A DNA stretch of 64,000 bases from Charina bottae (Eukaryota > Chordata > Lepidosauria > Squamata > Charinaidae), in the NCBI GenBank assembly GCA_023362775.1, contig JALMGJ010000025.1:8595501-8659500 (forward strand), given 5' to 3'. The position numbers and the translations under genes were made by a program. The notes under the pieces are model-generated. The model did not search any database and was not told the DNA's origin. It saw nothing but the letters and a program-made list of their open reading frames with translations. Positions 24,463 through 35,516 of this stretch are shown piece after piece. Numbering within the stretch: the stretch's first letter is position 1; each line of letters starts with the position of its first letter.

Positions 24463-25140
24463 ATTCTAAAAATCTTACTCTGCTTACATTCTACCTATTA
24501 TTCTTCTGTCCCTTTTGCATACTAAAATTTACTGCTAATCTAATTAAGCAGAAACTATGCTATACAAGGTACATTAAGCCTCAGCCTTAGCCTTTTTGAA
24601 CACAGAATTCATAACATTTCTCCTTCAAGACCCACTTACTCTTTTCTTTGCCTTCCATCAGCAATTTAGAAAATAATATTGACCTGCATTATAGGACTAT
24701 TTTAGGGAATTCTAAGATAATGAATGTGAAATGTACTGAATATATGAAATGTGCTTTTAAAAGGCTAAATATGAATATTGAATGAGTCCAAAACACTGTG
24801 GTAGTTGAACCTAGCATTACCTTCTGTATTTGCACTGAGTAGTGGTAATACAGGACTTAGGGTATACTCATGGAAACTATACACACATAAGTATTTAGAA
24901 ATAAATGGATAAACATTTTAATCTAGTTGTGATGCAAAGGAAGAAACACCATAAATGTATTAGGTACCATACAATTACAGCATCTCATATTGCCATAGCA
25001 GTTTTTATTGGTATTGTCTTCAGATTTTCCTTTCCTCACTCATATTTTTAACAACGTGTTTTTAAGGCTATAATTTGAATCTGAATCAGAACTTTTAATT
25101 GCCATCTTGGATGCTATTTTATATTTTATACTTATATTTA
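24463..25140. other. Unassigned AT-rich sequence
   Basis: No feature recognised. Confidence 0.35.
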
Positions 25141-25735
25141 ATAGCTGCACGCGCAGTTATTGGTGCACCATGATCGGCACATGTGACACCTCTGCTGCGA
25201 CAGCTGCACTGGGTACCCGTGTGCTTCCGGGTCCAATTCAAAGTGTTGGTTATCACCTTTAAAGCCCTACATGGCATGGGACCAGGCTACCTGAGGGACC
25301 GTCTCATCCCCATGACATCGAACCGTCCCACTCGGTCATGCAGAGAGGGCATGCTGCAGACCCCGTCGGTAAGGGAGTTTCACCTGGCAGGGTCTAGAAG
25401 GTGGGCCTTCTCTGCAGTGGCGCCCACCCTTTGGAACATGCTACCCCCAGAGGTGAGGCAGGCCCCATCGCTCCCGGCCTTCAGAAAGAACTGAAAGACC
25501 TGGTTCTGCCACCTTGCTTGGGATGGGGGGGGGGGAACAGTTCCTCCTGGGGATGTCTGGTGCCATAGAGCCCTTTTAAACACAAGTTAGTTGCCTCTTG
25601 GATTTTATATTTATTCTATGATTTTATTCTGTTATTTTAATTGTTTGATTTTTTGTAAACCGCCCAGAGTCCCCCTAGGGGAAGATGGAGTGGTGATATA
25701 AATCGAATTATAAATAAATAAAATAAATAAATATT
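25141..25735 (+). mobile_element. L2 LINE C-terminal end and 3' UTR
   Basis: Starts within ARAVIGAP and keeps an open C-terminal frame (25183-25494) with [37 protein letters not shown] and RRWAFSAVAPTLWNMLPP. The 3' UTR contains AACCGCCCAGAGTCCCCC, then GATATAAATCGAATT and (AAAT)n. It is truncated on the 5' side. Confidence 0.9.
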
Positions 25736-25739
25736 TATT

Positions 25740-25880
25740 CTCTATGTAATATATATTGTATTTTAATCTTTTTTAGCTTTATTTAAACCGCCCAGAGTCC
25801 CTCTTTTGGGGGAGATGGGCGGTGACGAAATTTGATTGATTGATTGATTGATTGATAAATAAATAAATAAATAAATAAGG
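25740..25880 (+). mobile_element. Second, very short L2 3' end
   Basis: Another L2 terminus (AACCGCCCAGAGTCCCTC, GGGGGAGATGGGCGGTGACG) with a (TTGA)n then (AAAT)n tail, directly downstream of the previous copy. It is a separate insertion or a tandem tail duplication. Confidence 0.8.
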
Positions 25881-27090
25881 TATATAGAAACAAACAAACA
25901 AATAACCAAGTGGACTTAGGTATTTCTGCTGCATGAGAAGTTTCAACTTAAGTGAAAGTTAAAGTGAGTCAACTTAATACTTGGAATGTGCTTCATCTGA
26001 TGATGCAATGAGATGCTCTACCCTGAGTAAATACAAATTTACCAAGCACAGTATACTTGTCTTCAGTCCATCTGGTATCTGTGTAAGCATGGAACTATAA
26101 ACATTCCTATACTTTACCTGCAAAGAAAAGATAAGCAGTACCTCCTTATGTTACTTCCAGTTAGGTTAACAGTTAATACTGTCAAGTCAATCGCTATTAA
26201 AGGTTTTTGACCTATCAAGCAAACTAATATGAGAAAGGTGATTGATGGGAGTGCAGCCAACTCAGACAAACAATGCCATATCAAAATGCTTTATTTTGGG
26301 GGATAAATATATACAATCCAGTTTTTGGAAGACCGAATCCTAAATAGGCTAATTATCTTTTAATGATAGCTTTACAAGTGTCTCCATATATTTTTGCTCA
26401 TTAAAACACATTCATATATTTTTTTTGAACTAGGCTTTCAAACTTGACAGATTCACAAAGGCTAACTGTAGTCTTTCTTTTAATGTTAGGTAAGAGAAAT
26501 AAGAAGTCACAATCTCCTTTTTTAATAGTTATAAAGACATGCCACTATCATGAAGTTAGAGTTCATATCTAAACTTGTCCTCAGAACTGTACCTTACATC
26601 AGAGTGAGCACCAAGATCTGCGATGAGGTCTAGAACCTCTGGCTGCAGGCCTCCTTTGGTCCAGAGAGAACTGGAACCCAGAAAGTACCCAGAACCTCTC
26701 CAAAATCATGTTGAATTGTTGCTTTTAATAAGGCAGAAGAGGGGAACTATGAAATATATGTGGAGTAATCATATTCACCATGTTCAATTAATTTAATTTT
26801 GTGGGCCTGCAGCCTTGGCCACAGTCCAAATAATTCGCACACAACAGATCTGACCTCAAGGCTTCAAAATTCTATCACTCACCACACCATCGAGTTAGAA
26901 AGAAATCAGTGAAATTTCTAACCCAAATCCCATCCTACTTTATATGAAATTTAAAGTTTTTATATTTTGCCTTGTACCTGTCCAGCCCAGAGCTTGGTGT
27001 TTTTTCTGCTTTATCACAATAATTAACAAATAGAAAGTTATTTAACACAATAGGTTTTTTGAACATCTCATAAAAATCAATACATCACTA
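25881..27090. other. Unassigned AT-rich sequence
   Basis: No coding motif or known repeat recognised. Confidence 0.4.
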
Positions 27091-27410
27091 GAAAGCCAGT
27101 TTGGTCTAGTGGTTAAGGCAATGGGCTAGAAACCAGGAGAATGAGAGTTCTACTCCCGCCTTAGGCATGAAAGCCGGCTGGGTGACCTTGGGCCAGTCCC
27201 CATCTCTCAGCCCTAGGAAGGAGCCAATGGCAAACCAGGAGACTGAGAGTTCTAGTCCCGCCTTAGGCATGAAAGCCGGCTGGGTGGCCTTGGAACAGTC
27301 ACTCTCTCTCAGCCCAACTCACCTCACAGGGTGGTTGTTGTGGGGAACATAGGAGGAGGAAGGAGTATTAGGTATGTTCGCCGCCTTGAGTTATTTATAA
27401 AGATAAAGGA
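27091..27410 (+). mobile_element. Recombinant double SINE
   Basis: It begins as a Sauria SINE (AGCCAGTTTGGTCTAGTGGT, then CCGCCTTAGGCATGAAAGCC) up to GGAGCCAATGGCAAACCA. It then repeats the middle of a tRNA SINE (GACTGAGAGTTCTAGTCCCG, CGCCTTAGGCATGAAAGCC again) and ends in a different tail (CCTCACAGGGTGGTTGTTG, TAGGAGGAGGAAGGAGTATT, CGCCTTGAGTTATTTATAA). The two tails belong to different LINE partners, so this copy looks like a template switch or recombination between two SINE families with a shared head. The tail grades into a TAAG microsatellite. Confidence 0.8.
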
Positions 27411-27415
27411 GGGAT

Positions 27416-27465
<50 letters not shown>

Positions 27466-27467
27466 TA

Positions 27468-27525
<58 letters not shown>

Positions 27526-27530
27526 AGCAT
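27411..27530. repeat. (TAAG)n(CAAG)n microsatellite
   Basis: About 13 TAAG units followed by about 14 CAAG units at the SINE 3' end. The Leu-Leu-Ala-Cys frame on the minus strand is an artefact. Confidence 0.97.
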
Positions 27531-27754
27531 GCATGCATAATATAAATCAAGGGGAAAAAGTAAAAAAAAATCTAATATAACTAAAACACAATTTTTGAAT
27601 AGCGGGCCTTTCACTATAAGGTAAAAGTGTAATTTAAAAGGACTGGATAAATGTGACAAAGAGTTTTCTTCATACACAAAAAAAGTAATAAGGAAATGGT
27701 GTCAGGCAAACATCTCCAGGAAGAGAGTTTCATGGATGCCATTAATGAAAAGGC

Positions 27755-27813
27755 TCTCATATTTATTTCCTATGGAGTTATGAATCTCATATTTATTTCC
27801 TATGGAGTTATGA
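27755..27813. repeat. 30-bp tandem duplication
   Basis: The phrase TCTCATATTTATTTCC plus TATGGAGTTATGA occurs twice back to back without mismatch, suggesting a recent slippage or small duplication. Confidence 0.9.
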
Positions 27814-27939
27814 TCAATGGAAATAAATTAAAGAGCTGAGTACAGTTGTCTTATTTCAGAAAACAGACAGGAAGAATGTTACCATTTGATCCAGTATGCT
27901 TACAGCTAACTACACAAATCACCATATCTTCTTCTAACA

Positions 27940-28205
27940 CAGAGCTTTTCAAACTGTGTCGGGACACGTTAGTGTGTTGGCTGCAGTGTCTGGGTGTGTC
28001 GTGGCTGCTGCTGCTGCTGCTGCCTCCGAGCCCTGCCAGGATTCCACGCAGGTCCTAGTGCCTGCCTTGTGCCTGGCTGCCTCCAAACCTGCTGTGATTC
28101 TGCGCAGGTCCTAGTGCCTGCCTTGTGCCCTGCTGTAAGAGTGTGTCGCGAAATGATGCAGGTCTAAAAAGTGTGTCACCAACATGAAAAGTTTGGAAAG
28201 CTCTG
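27940..28205. mobile_element. hAT-type MITE, subfamily A
   Basis: Terminal inverted repeats CAGAGCTTTTCAAACTGTGT and, at the right end, AGTTTGGAAAGCTCTG. The 8-bp target duplication TTCTAACA is perfect (27932-27939 and 28206-28213), as expected for hAT elements. Length is 266 bp and there is no transposase. The interior has a tandem duplication around GCAGGTCCTAGTGCCTGCCT and repeated GTGTGTCG phrases. Only the ends resemble the other two hAT copies in this window. Confidence 0.9.
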
Positions 28206-28213
28206 TTCTAACA

Positions 28214-28785
28214 GCATGGATATTGTAGAGGTTTTCTGGAACTGCCAAATTATAGCATCATCTGCCATCACTGCACTAATATCAAGCTGGGCCACATTAG
28301 TGATATATGACCATAGAGATGGCTAGATAATGTTATAAACTGCTATGGCAGATAGCTTCCTAATGTCAGCAAAAAGGAGCAGTTGATAAATATACACTGA
28401 TTCTGAGTTACTTTCTGTAATGACACTGCTAAAGAGAATAGTTATGTTTAAAAGAAACGTGGTTCTGAAGCTACAGCTGATCTATAGTGAAGAGAAGATC
28501 ACAATGGCGGGGTGCTGCGTGTGTGTGTGTGTGAATCCATCTATCCATCTATTCTCTATCCTCTATCCTCTATAATTCCAATCAAAATCCTCCTCCTCTT
28601 TCCCAGGTTAGCCTAAAGTTCTGAGATAATATCTTACCCAGGTACTACCCAGACATGATCCTGCTTAGCTTTCAAACACAGAAAAGTTCAGCTAGTGAGA
28701 TAGTCTCTTTTAGACTATTATAAATAATGGAGTAAAACTATTTTTCAGGCTTTTCCATTGGGGACTGGGCTGCAGATTCACTTAG
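28214..28785. other. Unassigned sequence
   Basis: Contains short TG and ATCC-type simple tracts near 28520-28570; otherwise unremarkable. Confidence 0.35.
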
Positions 28786-29240
28786 AGGATTATTATTTAT
28801 TTATTTGTTAGACCTATTTATTTATTTATTCAATTTATAGAGCCACCCATCTCACATACATGACTGTAGTGGCTTACAGTAAAATACATAAAATACAAAA
28901 TATAAAAAATAAAAAATAAAACACATAACAGCTGGGCGTTGTCCAAACAATTATCAATATAGTCAGGAGATGGGCTCTGTCACATACCCAGGGCCCCAGG
29001 ATTGGACACAAAATGAAGTTTTCAAGTCCTTATGGAAGGCCAGCAGGGATGGGGCCAATTTAATCTCAGGGGGATGATATTCCAAAGGGCAGGCACCATG
29101 GCAGAAAAGGCTGTCCTTCTGGACCCTGCCAGCTGACACTCCCTAGCCAACAGTACCTGGAGCATACCCCTCCTGGCGAATCAGGTAGGATGGGTGTAAT
29201 GGCAACCTGCGGAAGACCTTTGTATTTCGAGGAGTTAGGT
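28786..29240 (-). mobile_element. L2 LINE 3' end fragment
   Basis: Minus-strand L2: an AT-rich tail at 28790-28830, 3' UTR with GCCACTACAGTCATG, and a C-terminal coding remnant (around 29020-29180) corresponding to RRAFSAVVPALWN and LKTS. Frameshifted and 5'-truncated. Confidence 0.8.
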
Positions 29241-29289
29241 GGCATGCTTTGATTTTCTTCCCCACCTAGGAGATTAGAGTTTATTTTGA

Positions 29290-29971
29290 GTTATACTGAT
29301 GTTTAATTGGCTTGTTTTTGTTGCTGTTTTGCATGAGAGGGGGAGAGATATTCACTCCTCCAACAGCCCTTCAGAACATATCTCTGTGGGAAGTGGGGGG
29401 AGAGAAAGTCCCCAGCTTGTTAAGTTTAAGCATGTTCACTCCTCCAGCCGCCCCTCTAGAGGCTTGGAATGGGGGGGGGGATGATAAGAAATTGTTTATG
29501 CTTAGGCACTGGCTTATCTGATGGTTTCCCAGGATATTGGAATGATGTCATAGACAGGTGCCGGGGCCTCAGAAGGAATCCCAGTCAAGGTCAGTCTGGG
29601 CTTGGTCACTGGGTTTGGAAGCCAGGCTTTGATAAAAAGCCTGAGTATTGTCTTTGGAGTTGGGGAGTCCACAGAGGCCTGAGTGCTGGGTGCTGTGAAA
29701 ATTGCCACCTTGGGGTATCTCCTCTGTCCTTATTAGAGGGCTCCTGGCAGCCTATAGATTAGGTATCACCTTGCTTGCTTGGTATGTATGTATTCCTTTC
29801 TGTATGCTATGCTTGCTATGCTGTGTAAACTGTGTTGAGACTGTGTTTAACTTTGTCTGTTTATAATAAAGCTTTAAGTTTCTTTATCCACTGGTGTCCT
29901 ATTATCTCTGGATGTAAAAGAATCAATTGCCCTAGCCCCTGATCAAAGAGTCGTGGACACTTGGCAAGTCA
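29290..29971 (+). mobile_element. Candidate LTR of a Ty3/gypsy- or ERV-like element
   Basis: The segment ends in ...AAGTCA immediately before a primer-site-like sequence. It contains AATAAA at 29865-29870 and a GATAAAAAG TATA-like box near 29629, in LTR order. The 5' border is not defined by a duplication and no partner LTR was seen. The LTR reading rests mainly on the primer site that follows. Confidence 0.45.
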
Positions 29972-29973
29972 AT

Positions 29974-29991
29974 TGGCGACGAAGGTGGGAT
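29974..29991 (+). promoter_or_regulatory. Primer-binding site resembling tRNA-Ser 3' end
   Basis: TGGCGACGAAGGTGGGAT matches the complement of a vertebrate tRNA-Ser(GCU) 3' end (including CCA) at about 16 of 18 positions, from memory of the tRNA sequence. Mag-type Ty3/gypsy elements are known to use tRNA-Ser. The sequence from 30001 to about 30360 would be leader/gag but shows no recognisable capsid motif and is frameshifted, with a 14-bp C homopolymer near 30121. Confidence 0.5.
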
Positions 29992-30461
29992 CCAGTGATA
30001 ATGCCCTGGTGGGGTAAGAAGTCTGCTAAGCAAGGTGATAAAAATGGCCAGAGCTATATTCCTGGATGGCCCAGCAACAAATGTCTGGGCACCAGTAGCT
30101 CAATTATTGCACAGGATAACCCCCCCCCCCCCCGTGGCATGGGATTCTGAGATGAAAGCTTTTGAAGATCCCATCCCCCATTTATTGCTAAAATGCATGC
30201 AGTTAATGGGGGTGGGCAAGAGACGAGGGAAGCAAGAGGGGAGTCTTGAATGGCTCCTTCTCACAGCATTGATTTTGGGGTTGATCATAAATGGACAGGT
30301 GTATATAGGTGCAGGCAGTCTTTCAATTGCCCTTTCTAAGACATCTAGGGTTTTAATGTAATAAGTAGCACATTGACTTGAACATGAAATTGCACCAAAC
30401 AACTCAGTGTTGCTGATACAGGATCAGTGTTAAATACTCACATCATTTCATGCCTCTGGAA

Positions 30462-30749
30462 CAGAGCCTTCCAAACTGTGTGTCATGACACAGAAGTGTG
30501 TCGCCTGTGGGGCCCAGATGTGTCGCATCAAAACCCGGAAGCGCTGACGGTTTTCCTGTGGCGACACACCAACGGCGATGGGCGAAAATCCAAAAGCGCC
30601 GCAGCCACGGCAGCATGCAAAAACCGAAAGCGGCAGCAGCGCTTCCGGTTTTTTGCGCGCTGCTGCAATGGCGGCACTTCTGGGTTTTCCTGCGGCGACA
30701 CACCAATGGCGGTTGGTGTGTCGCCGTGGGAAAACTTTGGAAAGCCCTG
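30462..30749. mobile_element. hAT-type MITE, subfamily B
   Basis: Ends CAGAGCCTTCCAAACTGTGT and CTTTGGAAAGCCCTG. The target duplication is 8 bp, CTCTGGAA (30454-30461) versus CTCTAGAA (30750-30757), with one mismatch. Length 288 bp. The interior is CpG-rich, with AACCCGGAAGCGCTGA, GTGGCGACACACCAACGGCG and TTGCGCGCTGC phrases in both orientations. No transposase. Several overlapping 85-169 codon frames here are composition artefacts. Confidence 0.9.
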
Positions 30750-30757
30750 CTCTAGAA

Positions 30758-32330
30758 GGAACTGGAGAGTCCATTCTGCACCAGTTAAATGCTGCAAACT
30801 GTCTATATGTAAAGGTATTAATAGAGAAGCTATTGTGCTTTTGGCTTGTCTTTACAATCAACCACAATACTGTAAACCCCAAGAGGTCATCAGATAGAGA
30901 TCTTTTGGATGGCTTGTAAGTTGCACAGTCCTGAGCCAGCTTTAGCAAAGTGTACATACTTAGTTTAAGCAGAAACTTATAATAAAACTTGTGTAAACTT
31001 TATTTCAGATACAAAACTTCATTTCTACATTTTGTGATCATCCATAAAGATTGAATTATTTTTCTGCTTGATATTAATAAAATTAATTCAATAGTAAATC
31101 CCATGCTACAGGACTCCCTCTATGGTTCCTAGTCAAAAAATACAGAACTATCGGAACTATCAGTATATTTAAAGAAAAATTTAATACTACTTTGATAGTT
31201 CTTGAGGATTAATCTTTTTTTCCCTACAAACTACTTGATTTGAAATTACCTTGTATGAAGTATACTGTGCTCTTGTCTTCAAAAGTAAGACTTTCCATTT
31301 CAAATGCAGCTTCTCAGACTCATTTCAGTATGCTTGATATAGTTGCTTTTGCTACACTTATTTGAGCCAATTGCTTTGTATTATCCAACTTTAATTGCTT
31401 TTTCAGAATACTGAGGACTGTACAAATGATACAGCAAGTCTTTGACAACTGCCGGAGTTAGCTTCCTACATTCAGCCCGGCTTTTGCTTTCAAGGCCACT
31501 TGAAAGTTTGTTCTTGAAACAGAAGTTAGTTTTCCAATAATAGAAGTTAGTTTTCAAATAAGTTTGCAATGGGAAGGAGGATCTATTTCAAAAGCTGTGT
31601 TTTGTGAGTTGAAGACAGGAATTTTACCTATTTAAAGGGCTTCAGGATCACCGCCTATACCAATACACTTTAGGCGACTGAGTTACACATTTGTACATGT
31701 GAAAATACAGGGTTTCATTCAAGAAAACCTGACTTGAGCCATGCAGAATCAATCCACAACCCAGAACTGTCCAGCTGGATGATCAGTTTGATTCCCAAGT
31801 CCAGTCCTTTCAGCCAAGTCCTCTTGGGGCCCACTGACTACCGCTTAAAACAATCACATGTAAATGGTTGTCCAAATGCCTTCCAGCTTCCAACTGGAGT
31901 GGAGGCAAAATGGCTACCCGACTGTGTGGGGGAAGGAGCTGCAGCTACAGGGCCCTGGCAGTGACAGGCAGCCTGATCCAGCCTGCATCTGCTACAGTTC
32001 TGATGAAAGTAGCTCTCATCCATGCTCCGGTAGTCCCATCTCCCTCGCTCCACAGCACACTCTCTCCTTCAGGCTGGTAGAGGCTTCCTCCATTGTCATA
32101 ATTGGCTCTGGCTTCCTTCCCACCACTGCATCACCAATCACCACCAAAGACACGGAATATTTTCTGCACAAAGCAGCCTGACCAACCAGCCGCCGCCACC
32201 ACCGCCAGCTCTGATCTCCCAAGAACAGCTCTCCAAGTCCAGGTAGGGGAATGGGCTTACACCCACAAATGGTTTCTGCCTGCCCTACTAGATCTGGCTG
32301 GGTGGGCACACTTTGGGTTCCCTCAATGAA
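30758..32330. other. Unassigned sequence
   Basis: AT-rich to 31700, then moderately GC-rich (31880-32330) with overlapping short frames on both strands and no domain. The last part may be very old L2 sequence running into the next feature. Confidence 0.4.
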
Positions 32331-32692
32331 ACAATGTTGCCTCGTGGGGGTTCAGAAGTGTGCCTTCTCTATCATGGCACCTGCTTATAGAACAGCCTCC
32401 CCCTGGAGATATGGATGGCCCCAACCCTGTTGGCTTTCAGGAAAGTGGTGAAGACCTCGCTTTCCCACCAGGCACCGGGGAATGATATTGATGGAGCTGG
32501 CATGGGGTGGTTGGTAGAAGAATGCAAGATTTATTGGGACCTCAACATTCTTTACTGCTTATTGTTCTAAGTGGTCTTTTTACTTATTGTGTTTTTATTT
32601 TGTTCACTGCCCAGAGTTCCTCCTTGTAGAAGTTATAAAAGTTTTTTTATCCTTTTTGTATAAAAGTTTGTTAAATAAATGTGTAAGTAAAT
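32331..32692 (+). mobile_element. Diverged L2 LINE 3' end
   Basis: Decayed C-terminal L2 coding (CCTTCTCTATCATGGCACC region, LWN-PP equivalent, then GAAGACCTCGC), followed by a 3' UTR with CACTGCCCAGAGTTCCTCC and a GTTAAATAAATG tail. Confidence 0.7.
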
Positions 32693-32929
32693 AAAGCAAG
32701 CTACGGGAAAATGAAATCTAATTATAGTATTATTCTTTTTAATGGAAACTAAAGCCCAAATTTCTAAAACATAGATTTGAATAAACCCAAACTATTGATA
32801 AATAGGATTTCATGGAGGAAGAAGCCAATGGTAAAAGGAACTGAAGGTAAAGTTCCTAATGAAGGAGATATTGAAAACATAAATATAGACCAGTGTCCCC
32901 AAAAGTTTACTGAAGATCTTTAAAAAAGA

Positions 32930-34840
32930 AAGACACACATGGAGGTAGAAAGAGGATGGATCACCAAAAAAGAGTGCATATATGTACGTAGGTATTTTGG
33001 AACTGTAGAGCTTGTGTCAGGAAAGGCTAAAGCTCAGAATGAACTAAGGTTGGTGAGCAATGTGAAAAGGACATCTTCAGATATCTTCAAAATGAAAAGA
33101 AGAGAAAAGAATCAGTATGACAGCTGCTCAGTGAAGGGAGCAAAATATTAACAGGTAACAAAGACAAAGCAGAGCTACTCAACTCTTTTTATAGACCTTT
33201 CCAACAAAAGGATTCCATGTATTCCATCATGGAGCTGTGAAGAGCAGGATGAACAAGCAGGATTGACATCTGAAATGGATAGAAATATGGACAAGAAATA
33301 CCTATTTAGTTTGAAAGAGTTTAAATCTATATGATCAGAATTTATCTGCTGTAGATTCTAAAGGAACTTGATGGTCTGGCCAAACATATTTGTATTTCAG
33401 AAATCCCAGAGAACTAGTGGAGTGCTAAACAACTTGAAAAGGGCTAACATTGTCCATATCTTCAAAAACGAAAAAGGGTGACCCAGGGAATTACAATCTA
33501 GTCAATCTGATATCAGCTGATTGATTGATTGATTGATTGATTGATTATGTGCCATCAAGTCATTTTTGACTCTTAGTGACCACATAGATAGACTTTTCTT
33601 CATGCCGATCTATCTCTAGCCTGTTATTTCAAGTCTCCCAACAGTGCACTCATCGCCACTGTAACTGAGTCCTTCCACCTTGCTGCTGATCATCCTCTTC
33701 GCCTAGTTCCTTCCACCTTTCCCAGCATTAGAGCCTTTTCCAGAGAGCTGGGTCTTCACATAATGTGTCCGAAGTAGGATAATTTGAGCCTGATCATTTG
33801 TGTCTTCAGTGAGAACTCTGGGTTGATTTGTTCGATGATCTATCAGTTTGTTTTCTTGGCTGTCCACAATATTCTCAGGAGTCTTCTCCAACACCAAAGT
33901 TCAAAGGAGTCAATATTCTTCCTATCCTGCTTCTTTAAAGTCCAACTTTCTCTTCCATAGAGTTTCACAGGGAATACCATGGCTTGTGTGATTCTGATCT
34001 TTGTAGGTATAGACACATCACAGCATTTGAATAGAGTAATAGAGTAAATCATAAAGATGATATATGATCTATGAATATGTAACCACCTTAAAAATAATGG
34101 ACCAGCATAGATTTGCCAAGTACCTTGCCAAACTAATATTATTTTACTTTTTTTCCAGTAACTTTTAAAAAAAATTATAGGGATGCTGTGGACATAATAC
34201 ATTTGGTTTTCAAGAAAAGCATTTGACGAAAAACTCTGCAGCATAGTGATTAACAAGCTAGTTAAATGTGGAATGGATAGCATGTCAATTAAATGCATAC
34301 ATAGCTAGCTCAAAAATGTATTCAAAGAGTGCTCATCAAGAGTTCCTCATCAAACTAGAATGAAGTATCAAATCAAAGGCATTGGCAGAATCAGAAGGTT
34401 TCATCAAAATGACAAAACAGGTGTTGCAAAGTTGCAATGCAAGCTGTTGCCCTTACAATACATGTACAAAAGGAATGGTAACTTGCATCTTGATCATAAC
34501 ACTTGTTTCATCTTTTCCCCATCCCTGCCCCCAGCACCCATGGATCAAATAGGATTCAGAAGTTCCAGTCCTGGGTCCTGCATTCTTTAACATTATTATT
34601 AATGACTTGGATGAAGAGGTAGAAGGACTGCTTATCAGTTTTACAGATGAGACAATTTTGGGTAGGATAGATAATATTTTAGAAGACTGAAATGTTACAC
34701 AGAACGTTCTTGGTACGTAAGAGAAATGGGCTGAAAATAACAGAATGAAATTTAGCAAAGACAAATACAAATTATTTCACTTAAAGTACAGAATTCAGAT
34801 GCAGAACTATAGGAAAGGAGATACCTGGCTTGGTAGCTTT
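32930..34840 (+). mobile_element. CR1-like LINE, split by an RTE-like insertion
   Basis: Remnants in order are a VELVSGKAKAQNELRL stretch (about 33005), RANIVHIFKNEKGDPGNYNL (about 33445, RT fingers), the motif-A region after the interruption (GCTGTGGACATAATACATTT, 34182; AAGCATTTGACGAAA, 34216), GPAFFNIIINDLDEEVEGLL (34573, after motif B), FTDETILGRI (34640, where motif C ADDT has decayed) and KWAENNRMKFSKDKYKLFHL (34720). Many stops. Order and motifs fit the CR1 clade. Confidence 0.75.
33515..34028 (-). mobile_element. RTE-like LINE 3' end, distinct from local BovB
   Basis: Minus-strand frame 33843-34298 includes KIRITQAMVFPVKLYGRESW and DSFELWCWRRLLRILWTAKK, homologous to the BovB C-terminus but clearly diverged. 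The 3' end reads GACTTGATGGCACATAATCA followed by (ATCA)n instead of (AAC)n, so it is a separate RTE-type family. It interrupts the CR1-like element. The part of that frame above 34028 is CR1 antisense, not RTE. Confidence 0.75.
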
Positions 34841-35300
34841 TGGCTTTTAAGTGATTTCCCCCCTCCCACCCCCCCACCATGATGAGAATTTTTAGAGCAC
34901 TGTATTTATGGAACCCAAATGTCCTGACCTCCCTATGAAAAACAGCCACCAGAGTGCCTAGAAACAAGTGATTGATGTTAGAGGTATAGTTATGTTTCTA
35001 TATATTTTAAAAGAGAAATCACACTTATGTCTGATGATTCATATAGTCAATGCTAATGTTATATAATGGTTGGCCTGGCCCTACCATTTGTTAGAATGAC
35101 ATGGCCACCTAAAACAGAAAATGCTAGGGGGCAGTTATGTCAAGCTGAACCATCCAAACTCAACCATTCCTACCTCTTGAGCTACGGTCTTGGCAGTAGT
35201 GATATTTACTTGTGGCTGGCCTTAGCTGGCTGTTTGTGGCATTTCTTTGCCTTCTTCTAAGGCATCATAAACCTCATTGTTAGAAAAGATCTCTTTGTAG
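34841..35300. other. Unassigned sequence
   Basis: No feature recognised. Confidence 0.35.
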
Positions 35301-35304
35301 GCAA

Positions 35305-35516
35305 ATAAGCAGTTTGAAAGCATGCAAATACAAGTAGATGAATAGGTACCACTTAGGTGGGATGGTAACAGCATTCCATGTGCATCATGCCGGCCACATG
35401 ACCGTGGAAGCATCTTCGGACAACGCTGGCTCTTCGGCTAACAAACAGAGATGAGCACCGGCCCCTAGAGTTGGATACAACTGCACAAATGTGCGGGGGG
35501 AACCTTTACCTTTTTT
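35305..35516 (+). mobile_element. tRNA-derived SINE, head truncated
   Basis: Body of a common reptile SINE: GAAAGCATGCAAATACAAGT, ATAGGTACCACTTAGGTGGG, CATGCCGGCCACATGACCG, GGCTCTTCGGCTAACAAACA, then a BovB-like end (AGAGTTGGATACAACTG) and CCTTTACCTTTTTT. The tRNA head is missing. The same body start appears after the tRNA head of the SINE at 37.5 kb. Confidence 0.8.

Noticed and set aside
27324..27677. Leu-rich 117-codon minus-strand frame resembling membrane segments
   Set aside because: Produced by the CAAG/TAAG array; not a membrane protein.
30427..30957. Several overlapping frames of 85-169 codons
   Set aside because: CpG-rich hAT MITE with few stops in any frame; no domain and no consistent strand.
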